From positions 1 to 64,000 of the forward strand of contig READ01000030.1 of the NCBI GenBank assembly GCA_004293675.1: a stretch of DNA of 64,000 bases, given 5' to 3'. Both the position numbers and the translations under genes were made by a program. Below the pieces are notes generated by a model. That model was not told the origin of the DNA. It saw nothing but the letters and a program-made list of their open reading frames with translations, and did no database searches. The number at the start of each line of letters is the position of its first letter. The stretch's first letter is position 1. This stretch comes from Betaproteobacteria bacterium (GTDB lineage Bacteria > Pseudomonadota > Gammaproteobacteria > Burkholderiales > Casimicrobiaceae). Positions 17,777 to 27,060 of this stretch are shown piece by piece.

Positions 17777-18700
17777 ATGAACCTGCAACAAATTAAATTT
17801 CTCTGCGCTGTGGTTGATAGTGGATTTAGCGTCTCTGACGCTGCCAACGCCCAATTCACCACGCAACCTGTCGTTAGCAAACACATCAAAGCGCTCGAAG
17901 GCGAATTAGGTTTGGAAATTTTTGAGCGCCGCGGCAAGCGCTTTGTCGGGCTCACGCGGGCGGGTGAAGAGGCCTTTGCGATTGCTAAGCGATTAAACGG
18001 CGATGCGCTGAGCCTTAAATCCTTGGCCTCTGACATCACCCACGCCAAAGAAGGCGTTTTGACCATTGCCACCACGCACACCCAAGCCCGCTATGTGCTG
18101 CCCCGCGTGATTTCGCAGTTTCAGGCGAAGTACCCGAGTGTGAAGCTCAAGCTCAAGCAAGGCAATCCAAAGCAATGCGCCGATTGGGTGGCCGGGAGCG
18201 AGGCCGATATCGCCATCGCCACCGAAGCGCTGTCGCTCGATCCGTTGTTGGTCACGCTGCCTTGCTACCGCTGGAATCGCTGTGTGATCGCACCGCCCAA
18301 GCATCCGCTGGTGAAAGAAAAAGTGCTCACCATCGAAGCGCTCTCGAAATACCCGTTGATTACCTACGACAACGCATTCACCGGGCGCACGCAAATTGAT
18401 CGCGCGTTCGCCAGTGCGGGTGTCGTGCCCAATGTTGCGTTGACCGCGCTTGATTCGGATGTCATTAAAACGTATGTGCGGCTCAATATTGGCGTTGGGA
18501 TTTTGGCGGAAATGGCCTATGAGCCCAAGGTCGACACCGATCTGAAACGAATCGACGCGTCGCATTTGTTTGCGCCGTCAATTACTCGGGTTGGGCTTCG
18601 TCGAAACTCGTTCCTGCGCCGCTTTGCATTTGATTTCATCGTGCTGTTCGCCCCGTCGCTCAAGCGCTCTGAAATCGAAGAGGCAGTGTTTGGGAAATAG
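17777..18700 (+). CDS. CysB-like LysR family transcriptional regulator
   Basis: The 307-residue protein has an N-terminal winged helix-turn-helix (MNLQQIKFLCAVVDSGFSVS ... QPVVSKHIKALEGELGLEIF) and a periplasmic-binding-protein-like effector domain. It follows CysB/Cbl closely: GVLTIATTHTQARYVLPRVI, ADIAIATEAL, LPCYRWNRCVI, YPLITYDNAFTGR and DSDVIKTYVRLNIGVGILA. CysB responds to O/N-acetylserine and activates sulfate or sulfonate assimilation genes. None of these are adjacent, so the regulon here is unknown. The start ATG lies immediately after the MITE-like element, whose right arm may supply or disrupt the promoter. Its last bases overlap a possible early start of the next gene. Confidence 0.9.
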   Translation: MNLQQIKFLCAVVDSGFSVSDAANAQFTTQPVVSKHIKALEGELGLEIFERRGKRFVGLTRAGEEAFAIAKRLNGDALSLKSLASDITHAKEGVLTIATTHTQARYVLPRVISQFQAKYPSVKLKLKQGNPKQCADWVAGSEADIAIATEALSLDPLLVTLPCYRWNRCVIAPPKHPLVKEKVLTIEALSKYPLITYDNAFTGRTQIDRAFASAGVVPNVALTALDSDVIKTYVRLNIGVGILAEMAYEPKVDTDLKRIDASHLFAPSITRVGLRRNSFLRRFAFDFIVLFAPSLKRSEIEEAVFGK

Positions 18701-18776
18701 CGCGCCCGAATTCGAATCGGGTCGCACCGCTCAGCAACAGGCCTTGGTCGATCGCTACGCCGGCGGCCGTGAGCGG

Positions 18777-19955
18777 ATGAAGCTCACGTATCTGTTGGCG
18801 GCGCTGTCGATGCTCGGGCCGTTTTCAATTGATACGTATTTGCCTGCGTTTTCCGAAATGCAAGCGGCGCTGCCCGCGACCGAAGTGCAAATGCAGCTCA
18901 CGCTCACGCTGTACTTCATCGGCTTTGCGGTGGTGTCGCTGTTTCACGGCGCTATCAGCGATTCCATTGGTCGCAAGCCCGTGATCATCGGCACAATCTG
19001 TGTGCATGGCATTGCCTCAATCGGATGCGCGCTTTCGGGTTCGATTGAATCGCTGTTGGCGTTTCGCTTGTTGCAAGGCATGTTTGCGGGTGCGGGATTT
19101 GTCGTGGGACGCGCGGTGGTGCGCGATTTGTTTGACGGCGTTGAAGCGCAGCGCCAGCTCTCGCGCATTCAAATGCTCTTTGCGTTAGCGCCCATCATCG
19201 CGCCGATTTTGGGTGGTTGGTTGGTGGCGCACCTCAATTGGCCCTCGATCTTTTGGTTTTTGTTTGGCTACGCAGCGGTTTTGGTGATCTGGACGCGGGT
19301 CGGGCTGGTCGAATCGCATTTGCCGTCGGCGCGCCTGCCTTTCGCGGTGGTGCCGCTCATCAAAACCTATCGCGGTATCTTTTTCAACAAAACGTTTCAG
19401 TTGTTGGCGTCGATCCCCGGCATCAATTTCATGGGCTTCTTTGTCTACATCGCAGGCGCACCGGCCTTTGTGATGCGCCACCTTGAGCTCACGAGCAAAG
19501 ACTTTGGATTTCTATTCATTCCCAGCATTGCGGGGATCACCTTAGCGGCCTATTTATCGGGGCGTTTGGCTGGTCGCATATCGCATCTGCGGCAAATGAA
19601 TATGGGCTTTTTGATCATGGCGGTAGCGGCGGCGATCAACATCGCTGTCAGCGCGTGGGTCGCGCCGAGCGTTATCTGGCACGTGGCGCCCATTGCGCTC
19701 TACACCTTTGGCATGGCGTTGGTCACACCACCGATTACGATTAAATTACTCGATGCGTTTTCGTACGCTCGGGGCAGCGTTTCGGCGTTGCAATCATCGT
19801 GTCATGTGGCGATGATGGCGGTCACCACCGCTATCGTTGTGCCCTTCGCGCAGCAGAGTTTGCTGCGCTTCGCGCTGGTCATGGCCGGATCGGTACTCTT
19901 GGGTTGGATCATTTGGCTGGGCTACCAACGAGCCCATCGTTTCGAGGAAAAGTAA
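18777..19955 (+). CDS. Bcr/CflA family multidrug efflux MFS transporter
   Basis: From ATG 18777 the protein has about 392 residues and 12 predicted membrane segments. It opens with LAALSMLGPFSIDTYLPAFSEM, the classic TM1 of the drug:H+ antiporter-1 Bcr/CflA group. It carries the motif-A loop GAISDSIGRKPVII between TM2 and TM3, and RLLQGMFAGAGFVVGRAVVRDLF in TM4-TM5. Bcr-type transporters export bicyclomycin, sulfonamides or cysteine. A regulator related to CysB lies directly upstream on the same strand, which makes cysteine or a sulfur compound an attractive but unproven substrate. An in-frame TTG at 18691 preceded by GAGG could give a longer N-terminus overlapping the regulator gene. Confidence 0.88.
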   Translation: MKLTYLLAALSMLGPFSIDTYLPAFSEMQAALPATEVQMQLTLTLYFIGFAVVSLFHGAISDSIGRKPVIIGTICVHGIASIGCALSGSIESLLAFRLLQGMFAGAGFVVGRAVVRDLFDGVEAQRQLSRIQMLFALAPIIAPILGGWLVAHLNWPSIFWFLFGYAAVLVIWTRVGLVESHLPSARLPFAVVPLIKTYRGIFFNKTFQLLASIPGINFMGFFVYIAGAPAFVMRHLELTSKDFGFLFIPSIAGITLAAYLSGRLAGRISHLRQMNMGFLIMAVAAAINIAVSAWVAPSVIWHVAPIALYTFGMALVTPPITIKLLDAFSYARGSVSALQSSCHVAMMAVTTAIVVPFAQQSLLRFALVMAGSVLLGWIIWLGYQRAHRFEEK

Positions 19956-20434
19956 TGAATCTACGTCGTGTTTTTTTGATCTGTGTTGCCGCCGCCGCGC
20001 TACCGCTTTCGAGCGTCTCCGCTTTTGCCCAAGTCAACAAAGATTTGCCCACCGCCGAGCTGCGAATTCAAGCTGCCGGTAAAACCCACAAGCTCAAAGC
20101 CGAAATCGCCGCCGACGTGAATTCGCGCACCATAGGCTTAATGAATCGTTTTTCCCTGCCGCCCGATCACGGCATGATCTTCGTGTTTCCAATGAGCCAA
20201 CCGCTCGCGTTTTGGATGAAAAACACCTTCGTGCCGCTCTCGATCGCATACGCCGACGATAAGGGCGTGATCCTCAACATCCTCGATATGAAGCCGCACG
20301 ACGAATCGCCGCATCCGTCCAAGGGCGCAGCGCTGTACGCCCTTGAGATGAAGCAAGGCTGGTTCAAAGAGCGCGGTATCGTGGCGGGCGACAAGATTCA
20401 AGGGTTGGACAAAGTCGGGCGGGCGAAGAATTAG
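19955..20434 (+). CDS. secreted DUF192 family protein
   Basis: The ATG at 19955 overlaps the TAA of the transporter gene, and GAGGAAAAG precedes it, so translation is coupled. The 159-residue product has a signal peptide ending at SAFAQ and the DUF192 core: KAEIAADVNSRTIGLMNRFSLPPDHGMIFVFP, FWMKNTFVPLSIAYADDKGVIL, and a C-terminal ALEMKQGWFKERGIVAGDKI. DUF192 proteins are small periplasmic beta-barrels of unknown biochemical function. The earlier in-frame codons from 19799 are internal to the transporter gene and are not part of this protein. Confidence 0.88.
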   Translation: MNLRRVFLICVAAAALPLSSVSAFAQVNKDLPTAELRIQAAGKTHKLKAEIAADVNSRTIGLMNRFSLPPDHGMIFVFPMSQPLAFWMKNTFVPLSIAYADDKGVILNILDMKPHDESPHPSKGAALYALEMKQGWFKERGIVAGDKIQGLDKVGRAKN

Positions 20435-20534
20435 AAAGGGGCGGTCAATCCCAGCTTTGTTATTAAACGCCAAGCATCTGCTGGGCTGCGATCTGATTTA
20501 TCTATTTTATGAAAAATAGATAAAACCGAAGAAA

Positions 20535-20551
20535 GCCCTTATTTCGTATGG
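20535..20551. repeat. 17-bp AT-rich palindrome, single clear copy
   Basis: GCCCTTATTTCGTATGG followed by TGTTAAGCAGTAAAG, matching the right-hand unit and flank of the paired elements. A degenerate partner with only its GCC and GGGC ends conserved may exist 66-67 bp upstream. It lies between the converging DUF192 and SBBP genes. Confidence 0.45.
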
Positions 20552-22671
20552 TGTTAAGCAGTAAAGCCAGCGCTACAATTCTCCCGGCACACTAGTTGTC
20601 AAAAATTGGTCCCGCAATTGGCGTTGATCGCTGGCCGCATCGCGTCCCATCTTCCTTGCGTCACGCCAGTTCCGGCGACCACTGCGGCGCTGCTGAAACC
20701 TAGCATCGCGCGGACGAGAATCAAGCCTTCTAGGGTGGCGCTGAGATTGTTGTCTGCATTCATGTCGAGATTACAGGCGATGTTGGCGTTGCCCGTCGAG
20801 CTGCGGAACGGATAGGCCGTGCCGCTGATGATGAGCTTCGTTTCAGCAGTACCCGACGCGGAGCTATTGTGGCGAACGGCGATGTAGTCGCCCGAGACGA
20901 AATCCCACGGCCCGACAAACCAGTTTGTTCCGAAGCACGGCGGTGCGCACGCGACATAAGGCGTGACACAAATGCCGGGTTGGTTGGCGACGCAAAGCTC
21001 GCTCCCCATCGTACCCGTCACGTACGCTGCCTGATGATTGTCGCCCGGGTTTGGCGTGATGAAGAGCCGCACTTCGTTCGACGTGCGAATCGTGCCAGGC
21101 GGCACATTGCTTTGGTAAATAAAGCTAAACGGATTGGGCGTACGGTTTACGAGCGTTAAATCGGTGGAGAAGCGACTGACCAAGCCGTCGCGAGAGCCGC
21201 CGTAGGTGCTCTGTTGCGGGTTCAGCGTCGTCGGGAATCCGCTGTCGGCAACACCCGCTAGATACACGCTTCCACCGCTCGGTTCGATGGCGATGGCGTA
21301 ACCGATGTCGAAGCCGCCCCCGCCGAGGTGAGTGCCCGCGCGGCGCTGAGTGAGCGCTGCGTTGAATCGCACGACGAAGCCGTCGTACAACCCACCTGCG
21401 TAGCCGGGCTGAATGCCGTCGACGAGAAGGGCCGGGGCGAGGCCGGTGTTGGTGTCGCCTGCGACAAACACCTCGCCGCTTTGCGGGTGGATCGCGACTT
21501 TGCAGCTGCCCTGACACTCGTCGCCAGTACCGCCGAGATAGCTCGTTTGCAGGATGGTTGCGAGATAGCCAGAGAGGCGGCTGACGAAGCCATCGCGACC
21601 GCCACCGTCCGCACTTTGCGCCCCGGCCGCGGTTTGCGGCAGGTTGCTGTTTGCCGCGCTGGAGGTCGTGTGGCCCGCGACCAGTATTTCGCCGGTGAAC
21701 GGATGCAACGCGATGCTTTGTACCTCGTCGATACCAGCGCCGCCCAAATAGGTCGCTCGCACAACGTTAGAAAGGTCTTCTTTGAGCCGCGCCACAAAGC
21801 CATCAATACCGCCCGCGTAGGTCGCCTGTGCCGCACCGTCGAGCATCCCCAAAGGCAGTCCGCCACCCGTGGAGCCTGCCACATACACGTCCCCCGAGCG
21901 CGGGTCGATGGACAGCGCGTTGCCGGAATCGTTATTACCGCCGCCGATGAAGGTTGAGCGCACCGTGGCCGCATCCACTAGATCGGCCGGCAGGCGGGCG
22001 GCGAAAGCATCGTCGAAGCCGCCTTTCGTCGTTTGCGTACCCACCAACGTGCCCGGCAGCGCGGTGGAATCGGTGGTGCCCACGATATACACCCATCCTG
22101 TTTGCGGATGCACGGCGATGGCGTTAACTCTTTCCGACTGGCCCGCTCCGTTTCCGCCGAAAAACGTGGCCTTTTTCAAGCTGCGTAAATCGCCACCCAG
22201 ACGGGCCACGAAGCCGTCGGTCCGAGCGCCCGCATCGGCTGCGTTCGCATGGGTTGCCTGAAGCGCTCCGTTGGTGCTGCCAGAGGGGAAGGAGGCCGTG
22301 CTGTGGCCCAGCCCGCGACATAGACGTCGTCTCCTGCAGCGCTGAGCGCGAGGCTTGTGCAGCGAACGTCGCCGTTGCCCACGTAGCTCGACTGGATCAG
22401 CCGCGATAGATCGGCGCTGTAGCGGCTGATGAAGCAGGCGGTGCCCGTTGCGCTCGCCTGCCCGCCGCTGAGCGTTTGCGGAAACTTCAGAGAGCTCGTA
22501 GTCCCAACCACGTACACCTCTCCCGACGCAGGGTGGATCGCCATCGCGGTAATTTGCTCGAAGCCGCTTCCGCCGAGATAGGTGGAAGCCAACAGCGGAT
22601 CGATCACCAGCGGGCGGGTGGGATCAAAAGGGCCGAGGGAGAAGGTGTAGGTCGTGGTGGTGGTCGGGGTT

Positions 22672-22733
22672 GTAGGCGACGACTTGGCGTCGCTCGGTTG
22701 CGCACCGGGGAGCGCGGCCCAGTCCGCGCCTAC
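22672..22733. repeat. GTAGGCG palindromic element inside a coding frame, copy A
   Basis: This 62-bp imperfect hairpin begins GTAGGCG and ends CGCCTAC, with GACTTGGCGTCGCTC pairing against GAGCGCGGCCCAGTC. It is read through as GADWAALPGAQPSDAKSSP. It sits five bases from the premature TGA at 22737. The same element occurs at 23179. Confidence 0.8.
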
Positions 22734-23178
22734 CAGTCAGTACGCCACGTCGACCGTTACGCGCTCGCCTTGGTCGTTCTCCTGAAACGCAATAGGCGCG
22801 GTGAAGGCAACCGGCCCGTTGCCAGTGTGCGCGATGAGTTCGCCTTTATCGTTAATTTCAAGCTTTTGTGCGCCAGCGAGTTTGATCTGGATTTGCTTCG
22901 GGTCGTGGTTCGGCGCGACGGTGAAGATTTTTTCTACGTTGCCGCCCGCCTTGGTGTGGGTCGCGCGCAGTTGCACGTTGATGCCGGGATACATGTCGCC
23001 GAGATTGACGCGCTCGTAGGTGTTTAGGTTTTCGGTGTGTTGCGTCGTGGCGTAGCTCACTTTGCCCTCCATCGGGCGGTAACCTGCGGGGGCTTTCAGG
23101 GTGCTTTGGCGCATGCTGCGCGGATGGCCTTTGGCGTCGACTAGCGTTTCGGTGAGCGCCCAGCCGGGCGTGCGGGAT

Positions 23179-23279
23179 GTAGGCGACGACTTGGCGTCGC
23201 TCGGTTCCCGACCGGGGAGCGCGGCCAAGTCCCCGCCTACAGTCGCTCGATTGCCAAGCGCGGCCGAGTCCGCGCCTAC
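23179..23279. repeat. GTAGGCG palindromic element inside a coding frame, copy B plus extra arm
   Basis: Positions 23179-23240 repeat copy A with a few changes; 23241-23279 add a second right arm ending in CGCCTAC. The frame of the SBBP gene stays open through it, inserting about 34 residues (around 86-119) that read GADSAALGNRATVGG and GDLAALPGREPSDAKSS. The reading frame is the same as in copy A. Confidence 0.8.
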
Positions 23280-23740
23280 GTCGATGGGCTTGCCCGGCAA
23301 GCTGTAAACCAGCTCACCCTCTTTTGTGACAAACAAGGTCCCGGCAAACGTCTGCGTGGCGAACGCCGCACGACTGTCCCATTGCCCGGCATTGGGCACG
23401 AAGGGCACGCTCATTGCGGCGAGCTTTTGTTGGGCGGCGGCGAGGGTGGTTGGTGCAGTCGTTGCGCTCACGGAATTCGCGGCCACTAGGATGGCTGCGC
23501 CGACGATGAGCGAGCGTTGGATTTTGATTGACACGATGGGGCTCCCGGTGTGTGAGCGAATCGCGCTTCGGCGCGTCGCTGCTTTCGACGGAGTTTAGAA
23601 CTCGGCGCTGTTTAACGCCAGCGTTGCGCGGTATCGATCGGGCGAGAGCGGGCTGGCGTGTTGCCGGCAGTCAACGGCCTCCGGAGGTTGACCGAGGCTG
23701 AAACTCGGCCAAACCTTTGAGCGCGCTGAACGGAGGCGTT

Positions 23741-24718
23741 CTACTGCGGCACCAACCCCGCCGCTTTCACCAATTCAGCATGCAGTTTGATATCCCGAGC
23801 GATCAGGCGCTGCACGTCTTCGGGGCTGCTGGTGGCCACTTCGATGCCGCTCTCGGCGAGCTTGGCGCGGATATCAGCATCGAACGCGGTTTGCACGGCA
23901 CGGTTGAGTTGATCGATGATGGCGCGCGGTGTTTTGGCGGGTGCTAAGAGCGCCATCCACGCCGACAAATTCAAATCAGCGATGCCGCTCTCGGCGGTGG
24001 TGGGCACCTGTGGCAGCACGGGCGAGCGGGTGGGGCTCATCACGGCTAGCGCATGCAGCTTGCCGGATTTGACATGCGGTACTGCTTCCGGCATCACCGC
24101 AAACATGGCGTCGACCGTGCCCGCCAAGGTGTCGTTGATGGCGAGCGCGCCGCCTTTGTAGGGCACATGCAGGAGCTGGGTTTGGGTGCGTGATGTGAAC
24201 ATCAATCCGGCCAAATGCTGCGGGCTGCCGTCGCCGGAGGATGCGTAGGTGAGCTTGCCGGGTGAGGCTCTTGCTGCCGCGAGAAACGCAGCGACAGTGG
24301 GGTACTTTTGGTTGTCTTTCACAATCAGCACCATCGGCTGATTGACCAAGCGCGAAATGGGTACGAAATCGGCTTCGGGGTCGTACGGCAGGGTTTTGAA
24401 CACGCTTTTGTTGGTGGTTAAAAACGAGGCGGGCGAGACGGTCAAGGTGTGACCGTCCGGCGCAGACTTGGCCACCGCGGGCATGCCGATTTGGCCCGAT
24501 GCACCAGCGCGGTTTTCAACGATCACCGCCTGTCCCAACTGGGTGCTCAAGCGCTGCCCGAGCGTTCGGGCGATCATGTCAACGCTGCCGCCAGCGGGCA
24601 GTGCAACGATCAGTTTGATCGTTTGATCGGGGTATTTCGGCTGCGCCATCGTGGGAACGGAGAGCAGCGCGGCGCAGAGCGCGGCGATCAAGGTCAAAGC
24701 GAAACGGCGGGTGGGCAT
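23741..24718 (-). CDS. Bug family tripartite tricarboxylate transporter substrate-binding protein
   Basis: The 325-residue protein has a signal peptide ending at PTMAQP and the Bug/TctC fold: YPDQTIKLIVALPAGGSVDMIARTLGQRLS, VENRAGASGQIG, APDGHTLTVSPAS, LPYDPEADFVPISRL, VPYKGGALAINDTLAGTVDAMF. These periplasmic proteins bind small carboxylates and either feed a TctAB permease or act as free sensors; no permease genes are nearby, as is usual for the expanded Bug families of Burkholderiales. The neighbour at 24919 is a LysR regulator on the same strand upstream. The ligand is not predictable. Its start has GGAGT upstream on the reverse strand (24723-24727). Confidence 0.9.
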   Translation of the reverse strand: MPTRRFALTLIAALCAALLSVPTMAQPKYPDQTIKLIVALPAGGSVDMIARTLGQRLSTQLGQAVIVENRAGASGQIGMPAVAKSAPDGHTLTVSPASFLTTNKSVFKTLPYDPEADFVPISRLVNQPMVLIVKDNQKYPTVAAFLAAARASPGKLTYASSGDGSPQHLAGLMFTSRTQTQLLHVPYKGGALAINDTLAGTVDAMFAVMPEAVPHVKSGKLHALAVMSPTRSPVLPQVPTTAESGIADLNLSAWMALLAPAKTPRAIIDQLNRAVQTAFDADIRAKLAESGIEVATSSPEDVQRLIARDIKLHAELVKAAGLVPQ

Positions 24719-24918
24719 AACGGACTCCTAGTCGTAGATTTTTCGGTGTCTGCGCAATTGCACAAACATAACTTACGCGAGCAATGGTCGTGCCACACGC
24801 TCGTGGTGCAGACGACTCGACCGAGGAAACGCCGCGTTTCACAGCGACGTCGCCATCGCAGCTTTTCGGATGAACAACCCAGCGATCAATGAATGGCTTG
24901 CCGCGGGGCGGGTCGAGC

Positions 24919-25827
24919 TCAGTATCGGTTGGTCCACCAATCTCCGGCCAGTTGCTCATGAAGCCATTGCACGAAGCTCGTGACCTTGGCGGGCACCATG
25001 CGCGGCGATGGGTAAACCGCGTGAATTTGTTGCGTGGGCAGCGCCCAGTTGTCAAACAGTTTCACCAGGGCACCGTCTTGCACGGCGTGGTGAACGACGT
25101 AGGTGGGAAGCGCGGCGATTCCCAGACCGGCACAGGCAGCCTCCATCAGCGCTGACTTATTGTTGGAGCGAAGCGGGCCTTTGACGTGAAAGACAGATTC
25201 CTCGCCGTGTGGGTCAAAAAAGTGCCAGCGTGCGTCTTTTTGTATCGTGCTGATCACGAGCGCGTCGTGCTCCAACAGTGCCTTGGGTTCCGCGGGATGC
25301 CCCCGACGCGCCAAGTACTCCGGTGAAGCAACGACCGACCAAGGATTCTGCGCAAGGTATTTGGCCCCCAAGGACGAATCGGCGAGTCGGCCCATGCGGA
25401 TTGCCAAATCAATGCCTTGTTCGACCATGTCCACCAGATGATCGTCAAACAGCAGCTCGATTTGAACCTTTGGGTTGAGCTGGAGAAATCGCGTTGCCAG
25501 CGGCGCGAGCACACGGCGGCCAAAATCCATCGTCGTGCTGATGCGCAAACCGCCTTGGATCTGCGATTGCATGAGCGCTGCCAACGTTTCAGCTTCTTCG
25601 ACATGATGCGAAATCAGCTTGCACTTTTCGTAGTACACCGCGCCGAGCTCGGTTGGGGACACACCGTGAGTGCTTCGATACAACAAGCGCGAGCCCAGTT
25701 GCGTTTCAAGCTGCGAGATTAACTTGGTCGCAGACGGCTGTCCGATGCCAAGATCGGCCGCGGCTTTACTGAAAGAGCCCAAGTCCACCACGCGGACGAA
25801 GAGCTTCATCGCTTGAAAACTGGTCAT
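24919..25827 (-). CDS. LysR family transcriptional regulator
   Basis: From ATG 25827 (MTSFQAMKLFVRVVDLGSFSKAAADLGIGQPSATKLISQLE) the protein has about 302 residues, normal for the family. The frame is open further to 25899, but that extension has no family similarity. The N-terminal winged helix-turn-helix is followed by the effector domain (GGLRISTTMDFGRRVLAPLATRFLQ, LDLAIRMG-like IDLAIRMGRLADSSL). The GRL and LGAKYLA region places it in the AaeR/DmlR-like group that controls efflux and carboxylate use. It is divergent from the Bug-hyi-glxR genes at 26018-28803, the usual arrangement for a LysR regulator and its target operon. Confidence 0.9.
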   Translation of the reverse strand: MTSFQAMKLFVRVVDLGSFSKAAADLGIGQPSATKLISQLETQLGSRLLYRSTHGVSPTELGAVYYEKCKLISHHVEEAETLAALMQSQIQGGLRISTTMDFGRRVLAPLATRFLQLNPKVQIELLFDDHLVDMVEQGIDLAIRMGRLADSSLGAKYLAQNPWSVVASPEYLARRGHPAEPKALLEHDALVISTIQKDARWHFFDPHGEESVFHVKGPLRSNNKSALMEAACAGLGIAALPTYVVHHAVQDGALVKLFDNWALPTQQIHAVYPSPRMVPAKVTSFVQWLHEQLAGDWWTNRY

Positions 25828-26017
25828 GGCGGTAGTAGACCAGAACTTGCCAACCGAAGGTGTATTCCATTCGGGAATAAAGCTAATTCCCCGGCGCAAG
25901 CTACCAATCCGGCTAATCGTGAGCCAACATGTCGGCTGATCGTCATACGTGTTGGCTCGCTAGTTCGAGTCGATGTATCCGACGCCCATCAATACAAAAA
26001 ATGACAGGAGATGATCG

Positions 26018-27001
26018 ATGAATTCCACACGAGCAGGCTGGGCTACCCTGGTCACAATCTTGGTCGCCGCTGGGTTGTTTGGCTTCGCGACGGCGCAAAA
26101 TTACCCCACGAAGCAACCCGTGCGCTTAGTCGTTCCGTTCGCGCCGGGCGGCACTACCGATTTGTTGGCGCGCGTGATTTCGACCAAGATGAATGCAACG
26201 CTGGGTCAAACAGTCATCGTTGAAAACAAAGCCGGTGTCGGCGGCGCGATTGGCGCGTCCGAGGTCGCCAAGGCGCGCCCCGATGGCTACACGCTGCTGA
26301 TGTCATCGGTGTCGACCATGGCCACCAATCCAGCGATCAATCCGAGCACGCCCTACGATCCCAACACCGATTTCGCGCACATCATCAACGTGGCTGCCAC
26401 GCCCAACGTGATCGCGGTGCATCCAACGTTTGCTGGCAAGGACTACAAAAGCTTTGCCGAGTTGCTGATCAAAGAGCCCAAGGCACACAGCTTTGCGTCG
26501 GCGGGCAATGGCAGCGTGGGGCATCTGCTCGGCGAGCTCTACAAAAACGCGATCAAGGTGCAAATGACGCACATTGCGTATCGCGGTTCGGGCCCGGCGT
26601 TGAACGATGCGGTGGGCGGACAGGTGCCCATTGTGATCGACAATTTACCGACAGCCTTGCCCTTTATTACCGAGAAGCGCTTGATCCCGATCGTGGTCGC
26701 TGCGCCGAGACGGCTGTCGCAATTGCCCAACGTACCAACGCTCACCGAGGTGGGACTACCTGCGGTCAATCGCATGTCGTTTTTGGGGGTGTCTGCGCCC
26801 AAAGGTACGCCCCCTGAGATTGTGGAAAAACTCAACGCTGCGATCAAAGCCGCACTGGCCGACCCAAGCGTTAAAGAGCGCATCGAATCGATGGGCGCGA
26901 TTGTGGTGGGTGGCTCAGCTGCCGAGTATCAAAAACAGGTCAGAGACGAATTAGAGATCTATCTTCGTGCGGTTAAAGAGCAGGGACTCAAGCCCGATTA
27001 A
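26018..27001 (+). CDS. Bug family tripartite tricarboxylate transporter substrate-binding protein
   Basis: The 327-residue product has a signal peptide (hydrophobic stretch around residues 8-24, cleavage near ATAQN) and the TctC/Bug core: YPTKQPVRLVVPFAPGGTTDLLARVISTKM, VENKAGVGGAIGASEVAKARPDGYTLL, YDPNTDFAHIINVA, HIAYRGSGPALNDAVGGQVPI. It binds a carboxylate in the periplasm. The two genes immediately downstream encode enzymes of hydroxypyruvate and tartronate semialdehyde metabolism, so a C2-C3 hydroxy- or oxo-acid is a reasonable ligand guess. The divergent LysR gene probably regulates it. GACAGGAGA lies just upstream of the start. Confidence 0.9.
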   Translation: MNSTRAGWATLVTILVAAGLFGFATAQNYPTKQPVRLVVPFAPGGTTDLLARVISTKMNATLGQTVIVENKAGVGGAIGASEVAKARPDGYTLLMSSVSTMATNPAINPSTPYDPNTDFAHIINVAATPNVIAVHPTFAGKDYKSFAELLIKEPKAHSFASAGNGSVGHLLGELYKNAIKVQMTHIAYRGSGPALNDAVGGQVPIVIDNLPTALPFITEKRLIPIVVAAPRRLSQLPNVPTLTEVGLPAVNRMSFLGVSAPKGTPPEIVEKLNAAIKAALADPSVKERIESMGAIVVGGSAAEYQKQVRDELEIYLRAVKEQGLKPD

Positions 27002-27060
27002 CGCTCGTCTTTCAGTATCTGTTGCGGCCAGCTGCCGCTGATTTTCGCCAATGGATAACC

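Larger units (their letters stand above)
20599..23534 (-). pseudogene. SBBP-repeat beta-propeller protein with dockerin-like C-terminus, disrupted
   Basis: Three open segments in order form one protein. Segment 1 (23534-22737) has a signal peptide and a DUF7948-type domain (FVPNAGQWDSRAAFATQTF, LNTYERVNLGDMYPGINVQL). It ends at a TGA at 22737-22739, directly after DVAY. The same frame resumes and carries DPTRPLVIDPLLASTYLGGSG, the usual continuation. Segment 2 runs to about 22305, where a frameshift near GGGCTGGGCCACAGC joins segment 3 (to 20599). Together they hold about seven SBBP blades (ATYLGGxGxDExxSIAxxPxTGExxVAGxT). The C-terminus (NLDMNADNNLSATLEGLILVR) is a degenerate dockerin-like unit shared with the RCC1 proteins. 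Two lesions indicate a pseudogene unless they are sequencing errors. Confidence 0.8.

Noticed and set aside
17536-18081. 181-codon reverse frame running from the CysB-like gene into the MITE-like element
   Set aside because: Most of it is antisense to the regulator, which has clear homology; the part in the element has no family match.
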